Part shown: piece after piece, positions 12,890-26,779 of the stretch
Layout: every line of letters starts with the position of its first letter
Numbering within the stretch: the first letter of the stretch is position 1
Assembly (NCBI GenBank): GCA_029237695.1
Contig: CM055266.1
Coordinates: 107,401,370-107,465,369 of the forward strand
Direction of reading: 5' to 3'
DNA: 64,000 nucleotides
Source of the DNA: Conchocele bisecta
Lineage: Eukaryota; Mollusca; Bivalvia; Lucinida; Thyasiridae
The notes under the pieces: model-generated
Seen by the model: the letters and a program-made list of their open reading frames with translations, nothing else
What the model was told of the DNA's origin: nothing
The model's database searches: none
Program-made: the position numbers and the translations under genes

Positions 12890-13130
12890 TAATCTGAACG
12901 GGACCCTATAGCATAATTAGTAAAGAGCGCACACATGCGCCCCGAGTTCGATCTTCAAGTTGTAAGTACATATATATCTGATGGTGGTCGCCAGACAGGA
13001 TAAGTTTGTTTTCTGTGAGTATTCCGGTTTCAACCCAAATTAAGAAACATGCAGACGCCTCCATCTACGCCGACTACAAATTGTTCTCGCATTTGTTTGT
13101 AATTGTTATATAAATATATAAATAAAGTTT
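12890..13130 (+). mobile_element. possible tRNA-derived SINE
   Basis: An A-box-like TAGCATAATTAGTAAAGAGC (about 12909) is followed 30 bp later by a B-box-like GAGTTCGATCTTC (about 12942), at tRNA-like spacing. The unit ends in an AT-rich tail (tataaatatataaataaag). A related phrase, AAATCCCAAAATC..GAACTG, also occurs at 30385. This is suggestive of a tRNA-headed SINE but not proven. Confidence 0.4.
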
Positions 13131-16100
13131 AAAAGAAATATTAGCATTATGTTACATAATACTGATTTTGTTATGTGTTATTTAAAAATACTGGTCGTAT
13201 GGTTATTTAGTCTCAAATATCATTTCACAAGTCGTCCATATAATATATGATAAAAATCATAAATGCAATATGCCCATTTGTATAAAAATAATCGACACAA
13301 TTACTACGTATTTCCTTGAAGGAAACCGAAGAAAAAAAGGCAAATATCTGAACCACTGTGAAAACAACTGTACAATTCTGCCACGCATATCCAACATTAA
13401 TATATTTTTGAGCCGTAAAGCGTTGACGCAACAATTCCAAGTGTCAAAATCCGACGTGTTGTTGGTAAATTTAAGCGTAACTTTGCGACGTCATTTTCAG
13501 CCTTTCATGACGTTGTCATTAAGGCTGGTTTTCTCAGAGCGCGGCCCATATCTATTGAACATCCATATACGTCGTGTTGCTTCATGCGTGGGTCCCTAAG
13601 TTGCAGGCACCACTGCTACATATTTCATATAACAATAGGTTTCACACAACCGCGAATGTGTAACTATTACGACATTCATTTATATAAACCACACACATGA
13701 TATATAAACACGGATATCAACTGCGTATGTTTCATATTTATTACTTACCTATTATAAACGATATTTGATACCCGCCAAGAAATCAATTAATTCATAAATC
13801 AATCACTAATTAAATAAATCAGAAAACAGCAGTGACAATACAATGAAATACAAAAGTCACTCACCGACAGTCCAAGGGGGCACAAAACAGCACCCTGCTG
13901 AATCACCAGTGATCAATACAGTTCGAGGAGGCAGTTACACCTGGTTAGCATGGCGTCACAACACCCGCACGGTCTCCTTAACTTCTATTATGGCACACAG
14001 AGACAAAAACAGAGAGATAATATACAGCGACGAAATAAAGCGACCAATAAGGCAACACCTTTACAATGACAAACCACAACACTCTAGTGTATTATATCAT
14101 GTAACAGGTCACCCATAAGTACAATGCAACAAAGCAAATGCTACAAAAGAATGGACAATATGATCAAATTGAGTAGCATTGTGGACGCTGTCGCTAGCTC
14201 TGCTAGACAACATCTTTTACACATGTCATGTAATTCCCTGCTCAGTTTATATAATACACTTCAATCAATGATTGTCATCGTACAATGCATTATGCTTTAA
14301 AATGGAGTGGTCTGTTGTTGAATTGGATATTAAATTTTCAATATCAATTGAAATTAGTTTCAAGGAAATAGGATTGAAAACAATATTGTGTAGCTGGTAA
14401 AATAGAAAATATGATCATTCACGCTACATTGGAAAGTACATATTGCAATGCTAATCTGGTTAAGTAAGTGTTTTAGCGGTATGACACTAGACAAGTATTG
14501 CAACGCTTTCCAGTTGCAATGTTTCATCCATGTGACTGGTGTAAAGTGTGTGTAGCTACGCGTAACCAATAGACATGGACATTGTCGCATAGCATATTGT
14601 CGTATGTTATGAAACAGATACGGTTCAATATAATATATTGCATATATTTTTCTTTCGTAGATATTCATAACAATGGTAGATTGTGTTTGTAAATCTACTG
14701 TCCCTGTTAGCTACTATAGTCGCCGCTTTTTTCTGTCGTCGTCCGCGTCGCCTCAAACTGTTTGTAAATGTGATGGAATATATGTATAACATATATGTGA
14801 ACATTGCCTCGTTACTGTATCCTATGCAGCACATTGAATGGCGAACTCGGCCATCTGTATGTGTTCAAGCCATCAGCCACTTTCACTTCTTCTGGCGTTT
14901 GACACAAAACGCAAAACGTGAAGTAGAACATATGATATAATATAGTTGATCACATGTAGAAAGGCCAGGACAACGGACTCCTATCAGTTATATTACACCA
15001 AACAATAACATATGTCAGTTTTCAGGACAGGTTTGTGCCTGTGCTTTTTAATAACATGAACCACCATTGTAAATAGTCATGATGTCACATGCAACGCTTT
15101 TCTATAAGGCTGAGGCATATGAATTGTACCATCTGTATTCATTTTTCCGTGTAACGCTCCTTTGTAAAACTTCAATCAGACCTTTATATTAACGCGAATT
15201 ACATGTAAGTCCTTTCCGATATTTAGGAACGTTTCGATCAAACGTTGCGTTTCCGTAAGTATGAGTACAGTAATGTATACAGCTTGGCTCTAACAAGATT
15301 TCAGTTTAATATGTTTTAGAAACAAAACAAAACAATGGTTTAGCGGGTTTAACTATAACCAAAGTTAAATTAAAACTTATTTCACAATTTGTGAGTTAGC
15401 TATGATAAATTCATGCTGCTAGTTACTATAAATAACAGTGACGATAGACCGACCATCCCATAACGAACTATTTCCACAGGAGACAACGTCGTAAAAACGA
15501 CTATGCGAGGAGTTGTAGCCATTTTTCAAAATGGCCGCCAAAACCATTTGCACGATTTAGAAAACAATTACTTTTCATCCAATTATATACAATTTGTGAT
15601 GTCCAATTGTCATTGTTTCCACACATGATTGAACTATCTTTAATTTATTGTCAACACATAGTTGTACATTTTTAAAACGGACGTGAATATGGCCGCCAAA
15701 TCCAAGTTTGTTCGCTGTTACTTTTTCAATGTATGGGTAGGAATAAACACAACACGACTATTATTGATTATAATTTATATACTAAGCATCTAAAGCACGG
15801 ATATGTAATTCAGTGTAAGGCCGGAATAGGTGTCTCTGTAGCTGCTATTGTAGAGGTTTAAACAGTGTATTTCAGCAGCCTAGAAGTGTATGTATGTTGG
15901 TAAATACATAACATTTGCAAAATGATGTAACACATAATTTTGCAATACACTAATCGCCTTTAATAACAACCAGACCAAGACAATATAGCAGACATATGTC
16001 TATGTCTGGAACTAAAACAGTTGTGATTGTATATATCTATTGAAATTAAACACATGCTTTGACACTCTTATCTATGTTTGAGAATTAAAGTCACATATTA

Positions 16101-16180
16101 CTGTTGCTCAGGAGGAACGATTGTAGAATGCTGGGGTGACTTCTACATACGGGTTCCAAATTTCCCACGCGGTCCTTTTA
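13131..16180. other. no gene recognised; AT-rich DNA with dispersed repeats
   Basis: The block at 14800-14895 (ttactgtat, aagccatcagccactttcac, gcgtttgac) resembles 19210-19310, so it is a dispersed repeat. ATGGCCGCC blocks occur at 15525 and 15690. No ORF over 110 codons and no family motif was found. Confidence 0.45.
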
Positions 16181-16187
16181 CTCTTTG

Positions 16188-16261
16188 TAGCGAACGAGGA
16201 CACGGTATCACATCACAAAGCCATGCATACACCTGTTGTAATACAGTGTCCTCGTTCGCTA
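16188..16261. repeat. perfect inverted repeat (hairpin)
   Basis: TAGCGAACGAGGACAC (16188-16203) and GTGTCCTCGTTCGCTA (16246-16261) are exact reverse complements separated by 42 bp. Function unknown; a small foldback element is one possibility. Confidence 0.8.
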
Positions 16262-16599
16262 GGCAAGACGAAACATGGTGCGTTACTAACTGAATCTGCA
16301 TAGTGTAGGCATCAAACAATAATAAACATTGTTGGCGCATTTTTCGGTCAGAATTAGAACACACACTATAATTACATTCCTGGATACCTTTCTTCAAATG
16401 CTTCATTGAGTGTTCATGTTCATGTTCAGGTGACGTCAATTGTCACGTGTGATGCTTATGTAAACAAACCGCTCGTGCGTAGCGAAATCTGGGAAAGCTT
16501 GTTCCGTGGTGTGTTATATAATTGTGATATATCCTTTGGCCAGAACTGGGAACCAGGTGATAACATAAGTAAAGGTTAAAATGCGCAAAGTAGATCACA

Positions 16600-16740
16600 A
16601 CAATATGCAGCCTTTGCTCAATAAATGAAAATCCAACAATCGTTTTCAAGAAAACATTGTTAATGTGAAATTTACAGACTGTCATAAGTTTGCACTTACG
16701 AACATTTTAGTCGTACGAAGTTGAATGAAACGGCCCCCAG
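16600..16740. mobile_element. MITE, GTTTCACTAAAC family, 5'-truncated copy
   Basis: Shares GCAGCCTTTGCTCAATAAAT, TTTGCACTTACGAACATTTT, AGTCGTACGA and GAAACGGCCCCC in the same order as the right two-thirds of the copy at 11968-12147. The left inverted end is missing. Confidence 0.75.
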
Positions 16741-18070
16741 ATCACGTTCGTGTGTTATAATTGAAATGCCTGTTGGCATGGTATATTATAGTGTACCATA
16801 AAATATATTTATATCATATATCTACAACATCTCAATATATAATGTTCTGAGTATGTTTAGTTTTCATACATAGATAAATAGAGGATCTCAAACGATTTCC
16901 CATTTGATATGAGATTGATGAACATTTCAGAGCATGTAAAGAGTTAAAACGTACATGCAAAACGTAGAGAATACCAGTCGATGCTGGAAAACGCGTTGAA
17001 CTGAATTCCTAGGCGATCATCGGGATTTATAATGGACTCTATAAATATCACGCAATCTGATTGGCTGATGGTCGTACGTTACATGTATATTATTGTTGAA
17101 GAACGGTCTCAAATTATATAAATATACATCCCCGGGGCAATTCACCCACGTATGATGAATTTATATCTACGCCAATACTCAGATTGAGGTCCTTCAATTT
17201 ACTCTGCCACCAAATGACCAGAAACGTGGGAAAACTCACATAAAATGTCCCAAGTGATATTTTGGTAGTATTGTCAAAGACACAGCTGGCTTGCATCTGA
17301 GACGTCTTGGTCCGAAACGTCCTGGTGACCTGGTCTAAACTAGCACAGTCCAAATTGTCCGGCGAAACTTTATTTCAAATATCTCACCGTTGATCACGTT
17401 GCACATGTTTTGGCAGTAATAGAGTTACACAAGACAGAAAGTATGTATCCTGTGTAATGTTGCACCTAAAATGGTAGTATATCACGAATTACTAGACAAG
17501 TTAATATAATTTACAACTTCTGTACACTGTTCTTTAACGGGCTTCATCTTGAAAAAACGACAACAAGAACAGTAAGAGACGTCTTAATGACGTCACAACG
17601 TTGACATTTTCCCGAACTTGTATGCTTGAAAAAAACTTTCAGCCCTCATATTTAAATGATGTATAAGTGGATTTACTATCTTAACAACTGTGGATATTAC
17701 ACCGTTTTATAATGGTAACATGTATTATGAAACACCCGGTAGTATATCACGAATGAATCACACTATTTATCTACATCAAGAAGTTTGACAGGCAGCGACC
17801 ATTGACATTGTGTTGCTAAGATATCGCTCCGGGGGGACATTAAAAACGCAAAGTAGTAATGGGCAATTATAAATCTAATGATGCATGTATTGCTTTTGTT
17901 ATTGACAAATGTTGAAAGCAGCAACATAAATGTATTCACATTCATCCAAAAAGTGCTATTTTCTTCGTATAAAAATATTTGTGTGATCCGTTCGGTATGA
18001 CTTGCTAAACCATCTTGCACTCCGGTACGATTTTCCAACTAGGCTCGATACAATTTGCAAAACAGTAAAT
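16741..18070. other. no gene recognised
   Basis: AT-rich. Short frames at 17114-17353 and 17763-18038 (minus strand) show no motif. The phrase GTAGTATATCACGAAT occurs twice (17475 and 17740). Confidence 0.4.
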
Positions 18071-18263
18071 AACTGTATTAGAAATAGGTTAACCGCATTG
18101 TAATTTTCAAATTTGCGGCGTATATCTGAAAATAACAGGTCGGAAAACATGTTTAATGACACCGCTAACGCGTCGCCAGTAAACAGATTTTCCGACCTAT
18201 CATTTTCCGATATACGCCGCAAATTTCAAAAGTACAATACAGTTAACCCTATATTCTGCAGTG
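18071..18263. repeat. near-palindrome with ~87-bp arms
   Basis: The core arms AATTTGCGGCGTATATC (left) and GATATACGCCGCAAATT (right) are exact reverse complements. The similarity continues both inward (GGTCGGAAAA against TTTTCCGACC) and outward (GGTTAACCGCATTGTAA against the right flank), leaving a loop of only about 20 bp. Short open frames starting inside it run outward on both strands; they are mirror images and are not called as genes. Confidence 0.8.
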
Positions 18264-18655
18264 ACCGTACCCGAGTCGAACCTGACAAAGTTGATACCGA
18301 AATACACGAGCATAATCTATTTAAGACACGTCATGTGATTTGTACTTTAGAACATCTGCGTAATGTCATTAAATACGTATGCAAAATTTACAATATTTTC
18401 CCTAAAGGGAATCAAAAGTTGACAACAGTTTTCGAGTATATGCGGAATTATGCTTTTGACATTATTTATGAAAAATATTGTAAATTTTGTAAGCGTATTT
18501 AATGAAATTACGTAGATGTCCAAAGGTAAAAAATCGCAGAGAGTGTCTCATTTATGTAACTGTATGGCATATATAATGTATAACCGTGGATGCTGGTGAG
18601 GTAGACAATGACTTACCATATGTGTATATCTATCTATTTTTGTGTGTGTCTACAG

Positions 18656-18741
18656 CCACGGTACGTTGTGTGCGGGCGTTGTTGCAGCCGTCAAGAATGA
18701 CGAGTGTATCCTCGGTGTCGCATACGATTCCACATTCTCGG
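18656..18741 (+). CDS. proprotein convertase (S8B) exon A, catalytic His
   Basis: This 86-bp exon has the polypyrimidine tract and acceptor TTTTTGTGTGTGTCTACAG. It reads HGTLCAGVVAAV, then a block ending GVAYDSTFS. This matches the catalytic-histidine block of kexin/furin-type serine endoproteases (HGTRCAGEVAAV in furin), which cleave precursors at paired basic residues in the secretory pathway. The exon starts with the last base of a codon, so a preceding exon ending in GA would restore the usual Asp before His. It ends after one base of a codon (phase 1), which fits exon B at 34000. The donor GTAGCG is weak. The subtype (furin, PC1-like or other) cannot be decided from this exon. Confidence 0.85.
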
Positions 18742-21700
18742 GTAGCGTCTCAGGAACGCATGTATATACATGTACCATTGTCACTGGTGCTGCACTCCGC
18801 GCCGACGTAGACAGTTTCACGTCGAAATAGACACTTGATTCTGACGAATACCCGTTCAGCTGCATGTAAAATAGACTGCATAAACTATTTTCGTCTAGTA
18901 ACTGGCACAATAAAGTCGAACCGGTTACTAAACAAAAACTGTGTTTATGCAATAGCTCTAAGTTGACTGGAGTGGCATCTCGTCAGGAAACCGGCGCATT
19001 TTTCGACGTGAAACATTTTACGCCGACGCAGAGTTCAACACCAGTGAGTGTGGAACAATGTACATGTGTGTTTATCTAGAACTATAAATATGTCTCCATT
19101 CCTTATACATTATCGTACAGACATAGGTCATATAAAGATATTGCAGGCTTCATTGATAATTACTTCGTAAGAGTGATGTGATATATGAATAGAAGATATG
19201 TGAATATCTCTTGTTACTGTATATGATATGTTACATTGAGTTGCCATCTACGTCATCTTTATATGTACAAGCCATCGTACAGTTTCACCACTTCGAGCGT
19301 TTGACTGTTGATCAGGGGTCACACGGGTCCTTAAGTGTACACACGACAGCGCATTGAGAACAGTAGCCGATTTCGTCACATTGCAAAGTATACTTATCTT
19401 GCTAAGTATACTTTGAGGTAGAAATGTTCAAGTTAAGGATACATTTATTAATTTGTATTATACTGAATTTATTACATCATCATTTCGGCTGTGATACTGT
19501 AATAGATTCAGTATAATAGTTCTGCATACTTTTAATCATCTAATATATGCAGTCGTTAGTTCTATATGAAATAATTCATTTCGGGAAAAATAAATGAGTA
19601 TTCCCTCAAAGTATTCTTAACTAGATATGTATGTTTAGCAATTTTGGTGAAATCGGCTACATGTCATGATGTCAAGTATGTACGTTGCATAGGAACAGAG
19701 AACATTACATATATATCTCATATACAACATGGGAGGCGGCAGCGAATGTGAAAACATAATTGCGGACAATATACGCTCCCGTGCCATAAATATGGAATAA
19801 TTTTCAACTCCCATATATTTAAATGTAAATTGACATTGATTTATAGCAAATAAAAAATAAATCTGTTAATTAAATCAATGTTCAAGACATTGTGTGATGT
19901 AAATAACAATATAATAAAGTTTCCAGTGATGCGTTTGTATTTTAATTCTGTCAATCGGACAGTGAAATCAGTGTCACAATATGAAATTTACATCAATTTG
20001 AAAAACCATCAATTTCCATAGAGGACAATGCTGACAGTGCTGAAATTGACATCTTAAAGCATTATTATAAGAGGATTTGCTAAAACGCATTATAGCCTCC
20101 GGCTATACGACACTGGTGTGTGATGTTTTGGGGCACCAACCTATCTGTAGGTACATGTAACATGGGGGTAGCATAACACATGTACTATGCAACGGATGAC
20201 GTTCACCTCGACTACGGATGTTGATATATTAAGCAGGATGAGGATAATCATGTGCCTATTAGCGAGACACCATGATTGATATGCCGAGACTTTTATTTAT
20301 TAACAGAACAGACGACTCATAAATGGCTGACATGCTGCGGGTGGGAGTATATCCGCTGTGATACGAGAAACCGGATATACTTGTTTATTTGTACCCACTA
20401 GATACGAGAACTAGGGACATATTTAGCCAATTGGTATCCGCCGGAATACCTTTACCGTAAATATCCGGGCATTTGCCAATTGTATCCGCTGTACCTATGA
20501 TGCGTTTCCGTAAATATCCAGGAAACACCAAGCTTGGCAGCTTTGACATATATGCATACATGAAATACGCTGATATTTCGAATAGTGCGATATGCACCAC
20601 CCGCAGCATTCCGCCACAAAATTTGTCGAGCTGAAACAAATTTCCGCCAATTATGAGTTATGCTGAATGTTTATCTGTATTCCTCCCGATATTTCGGCTA
20701 TCTTATGGCACGAGTGTGATTGCATGCATCGCTGGTCTGACATAGTAACATCATGTCTCGTTTGCTGCGTTAAAGGCCCTGAACGGCTCAGTATTACAAT
20801 TTTCCGATTTTTTCAAACACAAAAACATGTTTGGCAACTGATTTAGTACACAAAACTAATATATATCTCAAGTCTTGAGATTTACATCTTAATCGCAATG
20901 TGAAGACAACAAAAACTTTTTTTGTGTACCACTCAGTGCAAAATGTCAATATTGACAATTTCATTTCCGTAACCCAACGGCTTCGGCTTGGAAGCGAGTG
21001 GATAAACTCCGGCTATCGGAATTCATCGGCCGCGAATCGGGGAGTTGAGGAGTTGACCCGAGCGTCTATCGGAAAATCGATCGGGCTTTGAAACACGCAC
21101 CTGCTGTTTGTTTATCAACAAATATTGATATTTTCATCAACTACAAACTACAAACATTTTTGTACCAACATGAATGCAAACAGTTTCAAAGTGTGTGTAA
21201 ATAGAAACATGTTGGATTTATGTGTGGGAAAACCCAATAGGAGGCCAAATTCGGCAACTTGAGCCGTATAGGGGCTTTAAGTCTATGAATGAAATTATCA
21301 TTACACATATTATAGAGGGGATTACCATTAGCACGATACAGAGTGTCATTATCAAGATTTTGGTTTTGATAAGCGAGTCCCGCACGAGGGTGTAATACGA
21401 AAGCCCCAGTGCAGACGAGGTAACACGTCTAGCCACACAGGCAGCTATATCTGATGCCGGTATAATCATGATAATACGATAGTGCTGTGCGCATTGCCTA
21501 CATAAGTTATTAGGCCTCTCACACCCTGCCAGTGAATCCGTGTTGATTTATTATGTTACGGCAAGCACAGCCGTCCCGTAGCTAACGGAACTAGCGAATA
21601 TACAGTCACATTTCTCAAACAAGTGAGTAACGTATATGTAAATACATGCTAAATACCGCATACATTGTATTAAACACCAATGGTGTATATAACATGCCGA

Positions 21701-24700
21701 AACGTCTGTACATTATTATGACAAACTAAACATATTGCTGTTTGCAATAGTTTAGTAATGATCATTAGATTTTTGCTAAGAATATGAAACCGGCTTTCTA
21801 CTAATTGTACAGTAGGATTGGACATTAATTTAAATTATTAATGTATTATGCACATTGTGGTGTGTGTCTAGTATCATGTAAAACAGCGGCTAAGTTTAAT
21901 GACTTATGGAAAAGTTTAGCGTGTATGTAATAAGACTATTGGTGCATACTAGGCTGCTTATATATACATGCATATGTAGATTGTACGCTAGCGTGAATAA
22001 AGTGTATTGTATATCATAATAATGCTTGTAAGGTCAGCAGCTGGGTGTGGAGGTGTGTAGCTATATATAAGTGCGGAAGCTGAAAACCACATGTACGTTA
22101 GCGTTTCGAAGTACGATGCGCAAAAATAATTACAAGTGTGGCAAGAAGAAAGTGTCTGCAGTAAGCGTCTATGCAGAATGAAGTACAGCCGACAGCCCCG
22201 ACGGATGGTTGATCCAAATATGGACCGAAGGCATCACTTGTCTGTCTACGTTGTTTTTGAATACGAGCCATGAGTTCTAAACGAATGACATGAATTTCCC
22301 TTCCAAAGGAACTAAACACCGCAAGCGTTTCGATAGTATGGCGATAAATTGAAAGCGGGTGGATGTGTTGCCGCTAAATTTAATAGCTAGTTTGAAATGC
22401 AGAGTCGCACATGTATTGCATAAGAACGGGGCACATAGAACTAATGTTACACATTTGTACTTGTTTATGTTTACGATTTCCAAGACACCCTGCCCTGCTG
22501 ATCGCATTTGATCCACCACAGCTAGCATCGGTGTTTGTGATGCGTATTCGTGCGAGGTTAATACTGAGTTGTTAATTCTAAAATAGACCAAAAACATGCG
22601 ACCATGTAAACGCGTATATCTTTGTTAAGAAAATTAAAATGTGTTAATCGGATCCGGTTTGACGAGTAATTTGTGGGCGTAACCGATTGCTTGGGCAGAT
22701 AAATGCATCCCTCGTAATTTCCCGATACAAAAAGTGGGATAGGTAATGGGAACCGGCCAAAAGAGCAGCATATATATTCTGCGACGGCATGACAGAAAAT
22801 ATCGCCGTGTCTTAAGCGAGGTGTGTACTGCGTATAAATGACGCGTCAGTAAGTGTGTATATGTTACGTTGGAAACGGATGAAAAGTGCAACAGCACTGG
22901 TTGTGGGTCCCAGTCGGCATTAGTGAAGTATAGGGTCCTTCTGAAAATGTAGTCTTAATACCACAAGTATGTTCCACCGTACGTTATGCTTCAGCCGTTA
23001 CAAAAACAAACTCACGGACTGGTAACATTACATAATCAGATTTGCTAATGGAAGCATTAATAAAGTGAAAACGAACTGTTGGGGTTTAAACAGCCTATCA
23101 ACAGCTCAGGTCATTTAAGGCCGGACCAACTTATGTGTCCTAAAACATGTAATTATGCGGCGTAGTATAATGAACAAACTGCTTAGCTCACCATCCGAGA
23201 TGGTATTCAGCACAAGTCCCATACACTACGTTGATACACTCATGGACAAAAGTTCTATTATTTCATATAATCACATATACATGTAGTTTACTAACTTTCG
23301 TAATCATGGGTTGGCGTTACATCATGGCGTTACTTGCTAAGTACAGTAGTTACATTGTTCAGTAACGCATGCCGTCACAGGATGCGTAAAATAAAAAATG
23401 TTAGATTACGTGACCCGTAAAAAACTTTCACTTGCAAATACTTGTGCAGTAAACGTTCTAAGCACATTCCCCGGATGGATAAGAACACACACTTTCAACT
23501 CATGATGCTGGCATGGTGTCTATGACGGCAAGTCAATGCTGTGAGAAATTGTCAGACAATGACGTCACCCTGTTAGAAGTTCCGAAACGTCTTGCTCGGG
23601 TAGATGGCCAAGGTTATTCTAGTTACCACCGTTATTCGTATTGTAACTCAATATTCGGATGATTCGGATGTTACCAACAACCACGATAACAAAGGAATTT
23701 CCAAAATGACGTTGACGTCATAAACTAATTTTACTGACATGGCGTCTTTGACCACACTTATAATTAACTGATAAACGTCAGAAACGAAATACATGTTGTA
23801 TTCATATGTGAACACGGATTTTTATGTTGACACCTGTGACGTTTTGACGTGTTAATCCACATGCTAGACGTCGCGACGTTTGATTCTCTTGATAAAATTG
23901 TTCAACAGTAGTTGATGATTGCATGCAAAAAGAAATTACATTGTCCACAATCAACACTAGAGTAAATGGGGAGGGGGAGGCACGACTTATCCACGAGTAT
24001 AGGTATATTACGCAATGTTTCCCATTTTGTTGCTATAGCAACGCTTAATATAAATTAAATTGAATATCTGTACTTGTGGAGCTGCACTTAATATTCATGC
24101 CCGTCATTGTGCCCGACTATGTAGGTTTATCGAATCGGTTAACGGCACATTTTCCGCTTTATAGACAATATGCCGCTCTAGACCTCTACCCAGTTAACGA
24201 CACACAAGAGTGTCACTTCCGCGAACAAAAATGTAGAGATAATTCGCCTGATGTTCACCCGCCAGCTTCGCTATATTGTTATTGACAGTAAGGGCAACCC
24301 AACTATTATCATAAACACACCTCATAATGTGTGTGTTAGCAAATCTCCCAGGTCACTTTTCACGAAGGAGTAGGTAAACAAAGGAAATTTCAAACGTAAA
24401 TTCGAAAATACTAATCTATCGTAACTATTATGTAATACAATGTAATGAAAGCGAGAGTTACGTGCCTAAAACAACGAATCAGCAAGCTCTTATTCTCCAT
24501 TTATTACACCAATCCACAGGTGTATTATTTTGTGAAAAGGGGTGAGGGTGGTGCGTGTTACATGGCGTCGTTTTTTCATTCGTTCACGAATTATCAAAAT
24601 TCCACCGATTCGTGTTCAATTATAGGCAGATATTCATAACATTCCTACGAAAATGTTCTGAGGCAACGGATAAATATACGTATAGCTCTATGGCAGTTAC

Positions 24701-26456
24701 TCCATCTATAACTTGTGGGCGGGTAATTATAATTTCGTTCAAAACCGGCAATACAGTTTCGTAATATAGGTTATATTTGCCCAATTACTGCTTAATTTGT
24801 TCGAAATAGGAAATTAAAGTTGATTTGACAAAATGAAAAATGTTTTGGTGGCCAATTTTTTGTTACGGGCATATGTTTGCAACACTGTGGTGGTCACGAC
24901 TTAATCAAGTGTAGGGCCAAAAAGGTGGCGAGCCAGTGGTGGGCGGTGGGTGGTCCTATGGCGGACCAACAGCGGGCTATGGGCAACATCGGGCGGTGGC
25001 GTGTGGTGTGCCAACGGCTAGTTGTGGGCAACATCGGGCTGTGGGAGATGAAAACAATTTGTCCGAAGCTCAAACTCGTACAACGAAAAACTGGTAGAAT
25101 GTATTTCATTAGTGCTTTACCACGTGCGCTGCGGGGACAATACTTTTGGTTGGCAATGTAGAGGCTCCATCTCGTCAGGAAATGTTACGAGGCTGACTGC
25201 CTTTGTATTCCAATATATTGGTAGGCAATAGTTATAATAATCAATGATGATAATAATAACCGTTATGGTTGTGTATACAGAACAGTCTCATTTGCTTAAA
25301 ACATAATATACTCTCGTTCGTATCCGAGCTACAATATCATGGCATGATGTGTGTATAAGTAGGAACACAACGCCTTGCGCAATTGCCTTGGGCTTGCGGA
25401 AACAAAGTGGAAACAGATTGGAGGCAGTGGGAAACTATTGCAGATGTGCGTGTCCACCCTCAAACAGCCGAAAATGGCATTAAATGGTAGTGGGTGGGAT
25501 GGAGTGCGAATTATGTCGGGTAGCACGCTGCTAGTCACCCAATACACAGCATATTATATTCAAGCATTGGAATACACGCAATAGTTACAGGCGTTGACCA
25601 ACTACTGTGCACATAGAGATAATAACAAATTATCGCATAATTCGCATAAATATGCACTGCCGATACAAACAAAATCATTTTCAGGTGAAGGCATTTGATA
25701 CAGATACTTATCGAATGGGTTGTTCTTCGGCCAGTTGATCCATTGAAAAGAACGAACGCACGTGCTGCGAGCCCTTATATACTAGTGCGGGAATGTAACG
25801 CTTGATTGATCATTGAGTTATAGTCCAGTTCCGACAGGAGTTAGTTACAGGCCGGTTCAATAATCAAATCCCTAAAATAAATTGGTTTATTTGAGAGTAA
25901 TACACCGCATTATTTCAGTTTTGCTATTGACGAATAAATTTATCAGAGCTGTATCTCTAAAACAATATCACTTTCGGTAGAATTAATTGATACATGATCT
26001 GCAACTAACATTATTTGTTTATGTTGAATAGTTCAGTTATAATTGGATTGAAACTAAACACATGTTTTGCAGAATGTTATTCCATATTTATGGCAAATGC
26101 TTTTAGAAATTGCAATTAAAGCTAATTTGCAAATATTTTCTCAGGATCATAGCACAATGGTGATCAAATATAAAAGTTTGGTCTCAAATTCAAGATGACC
26201 ATCGTCAGCCATTTTGAACATAGTGTACAGAAAACGAAATGGCCATTTCATAGTTCGCAAACCATTTGTCATTATACCTCTATTAGCTTGTGTGGGTCAT
26301 TTATTGCATAACGATTAACGTAGACTTTCACAGCGTAATAACACGGTGTATTAAACATCATAATAAACTAGTGTAATAAATATGCAAATGAGGCTGGTAC
26401 AGAAAACATGCTAGTACTGTACTTAGGCAATAAATACAATCTAACAACTGGGTTTA
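18742..26456. other. intron DNA between convertase exons A and B, first part
   Basis: No gene was recognised. Structures seen: a perfect hairpin at 19383-19415 (CAAAGTATACTTA against TAAGTATACTTTG); an imperfect hairpin at 19457-19519 (TATTATACTGAAT against ATTCAGTATAATA); the phrase ATCTCGTCAGGAAA at 18975 and again at 25170; a short GGGCAACATCGGGC direct repeat (24980 and 25028). Three minus-strand frames at 22098-22897 lie close together, but none has a recognisable motif. Confidence 0.5.
23083..23145 (+). repeat. dispersed repeat, copy 3 (AACAGCTAAGGT family)
   Basis: Reads GGGGTTTAAACAGCC, then ATCAACAGCTCAGGTCATTT. It is diverged from the copies at 1815 and 3778 but keeps the same order. 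Confidence 0.4.
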
Positions 26457-26564
26457 TTTAATATGAGATTTATTTTTAACACGTTGACTGATTTCATAAG
26501 GAAATCGGCATAGCATCGTTTCTTATGAAATCAGTAAACTCGTTTAATAACTATCATATTAAAT
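26457..26564. repeat. imperfect inverted repeat
   Basis: ATTTAATATGA and ACTGATTTCATAAGGAAA on the left mirror TTTCTTATGAAATCAGT and TCATATTAAAT on the right, giving arms of about 46 bp with a 14-bp loop. AT-rich and non-coding. Confidence 0.75.
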
Positions 26565-26590
26565 CATCACTCATGTAAGATCCTCTATAT

Positions 26591-26733
26591 ATTATACGGC
26601 TCTGTTTTTTGTGAGTGAGCCGTTGATATCATATTCGCATCGTCCACCGTCCCGCATTTCGGTTAGCCGTTGCGTTCAAAAACATGTTCTCAACAAACCT
26701 TTGGTCTATGGTAATGGAATGCAATGGTTCACC
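26591..26733 (+). repeat. 143-bp direct repeat, upstream copy
   Basis: Starts ATTATACGGCTCTG and contains GAGCCGTTGATATCA and CCGTTGCGTTCAAAA. The same order and length recur at 32808-32950 in the same orientation. The two copies lie on either side of the inverted-repeat element at 28086-32701. Confidence 0.75.
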
Positions 26734-26779
26734 GCTGACATTTGGCTGTGGCTGTGAAATGGCTGCCTGTAGTCTGCTA

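Noticed and set aside
18113..18502. 129-codon ORF starting in the palindrome
   Set aside because: The start is mirrored on the other strand by the inverted repeat, so it is a by-product of the palindrome; the rest shows no family.
22098..22897. Cluster of three minus-strand ORFs (73-106 codons)
   Set aside because: Different frames, no recognisable motif, no conserved block pattern; kept only as a note.
24877..25161. 94-codon ORF rich in Gly/Trp
   Set aside because: Generated by the GGGCAACATCGGGC-type repeat.
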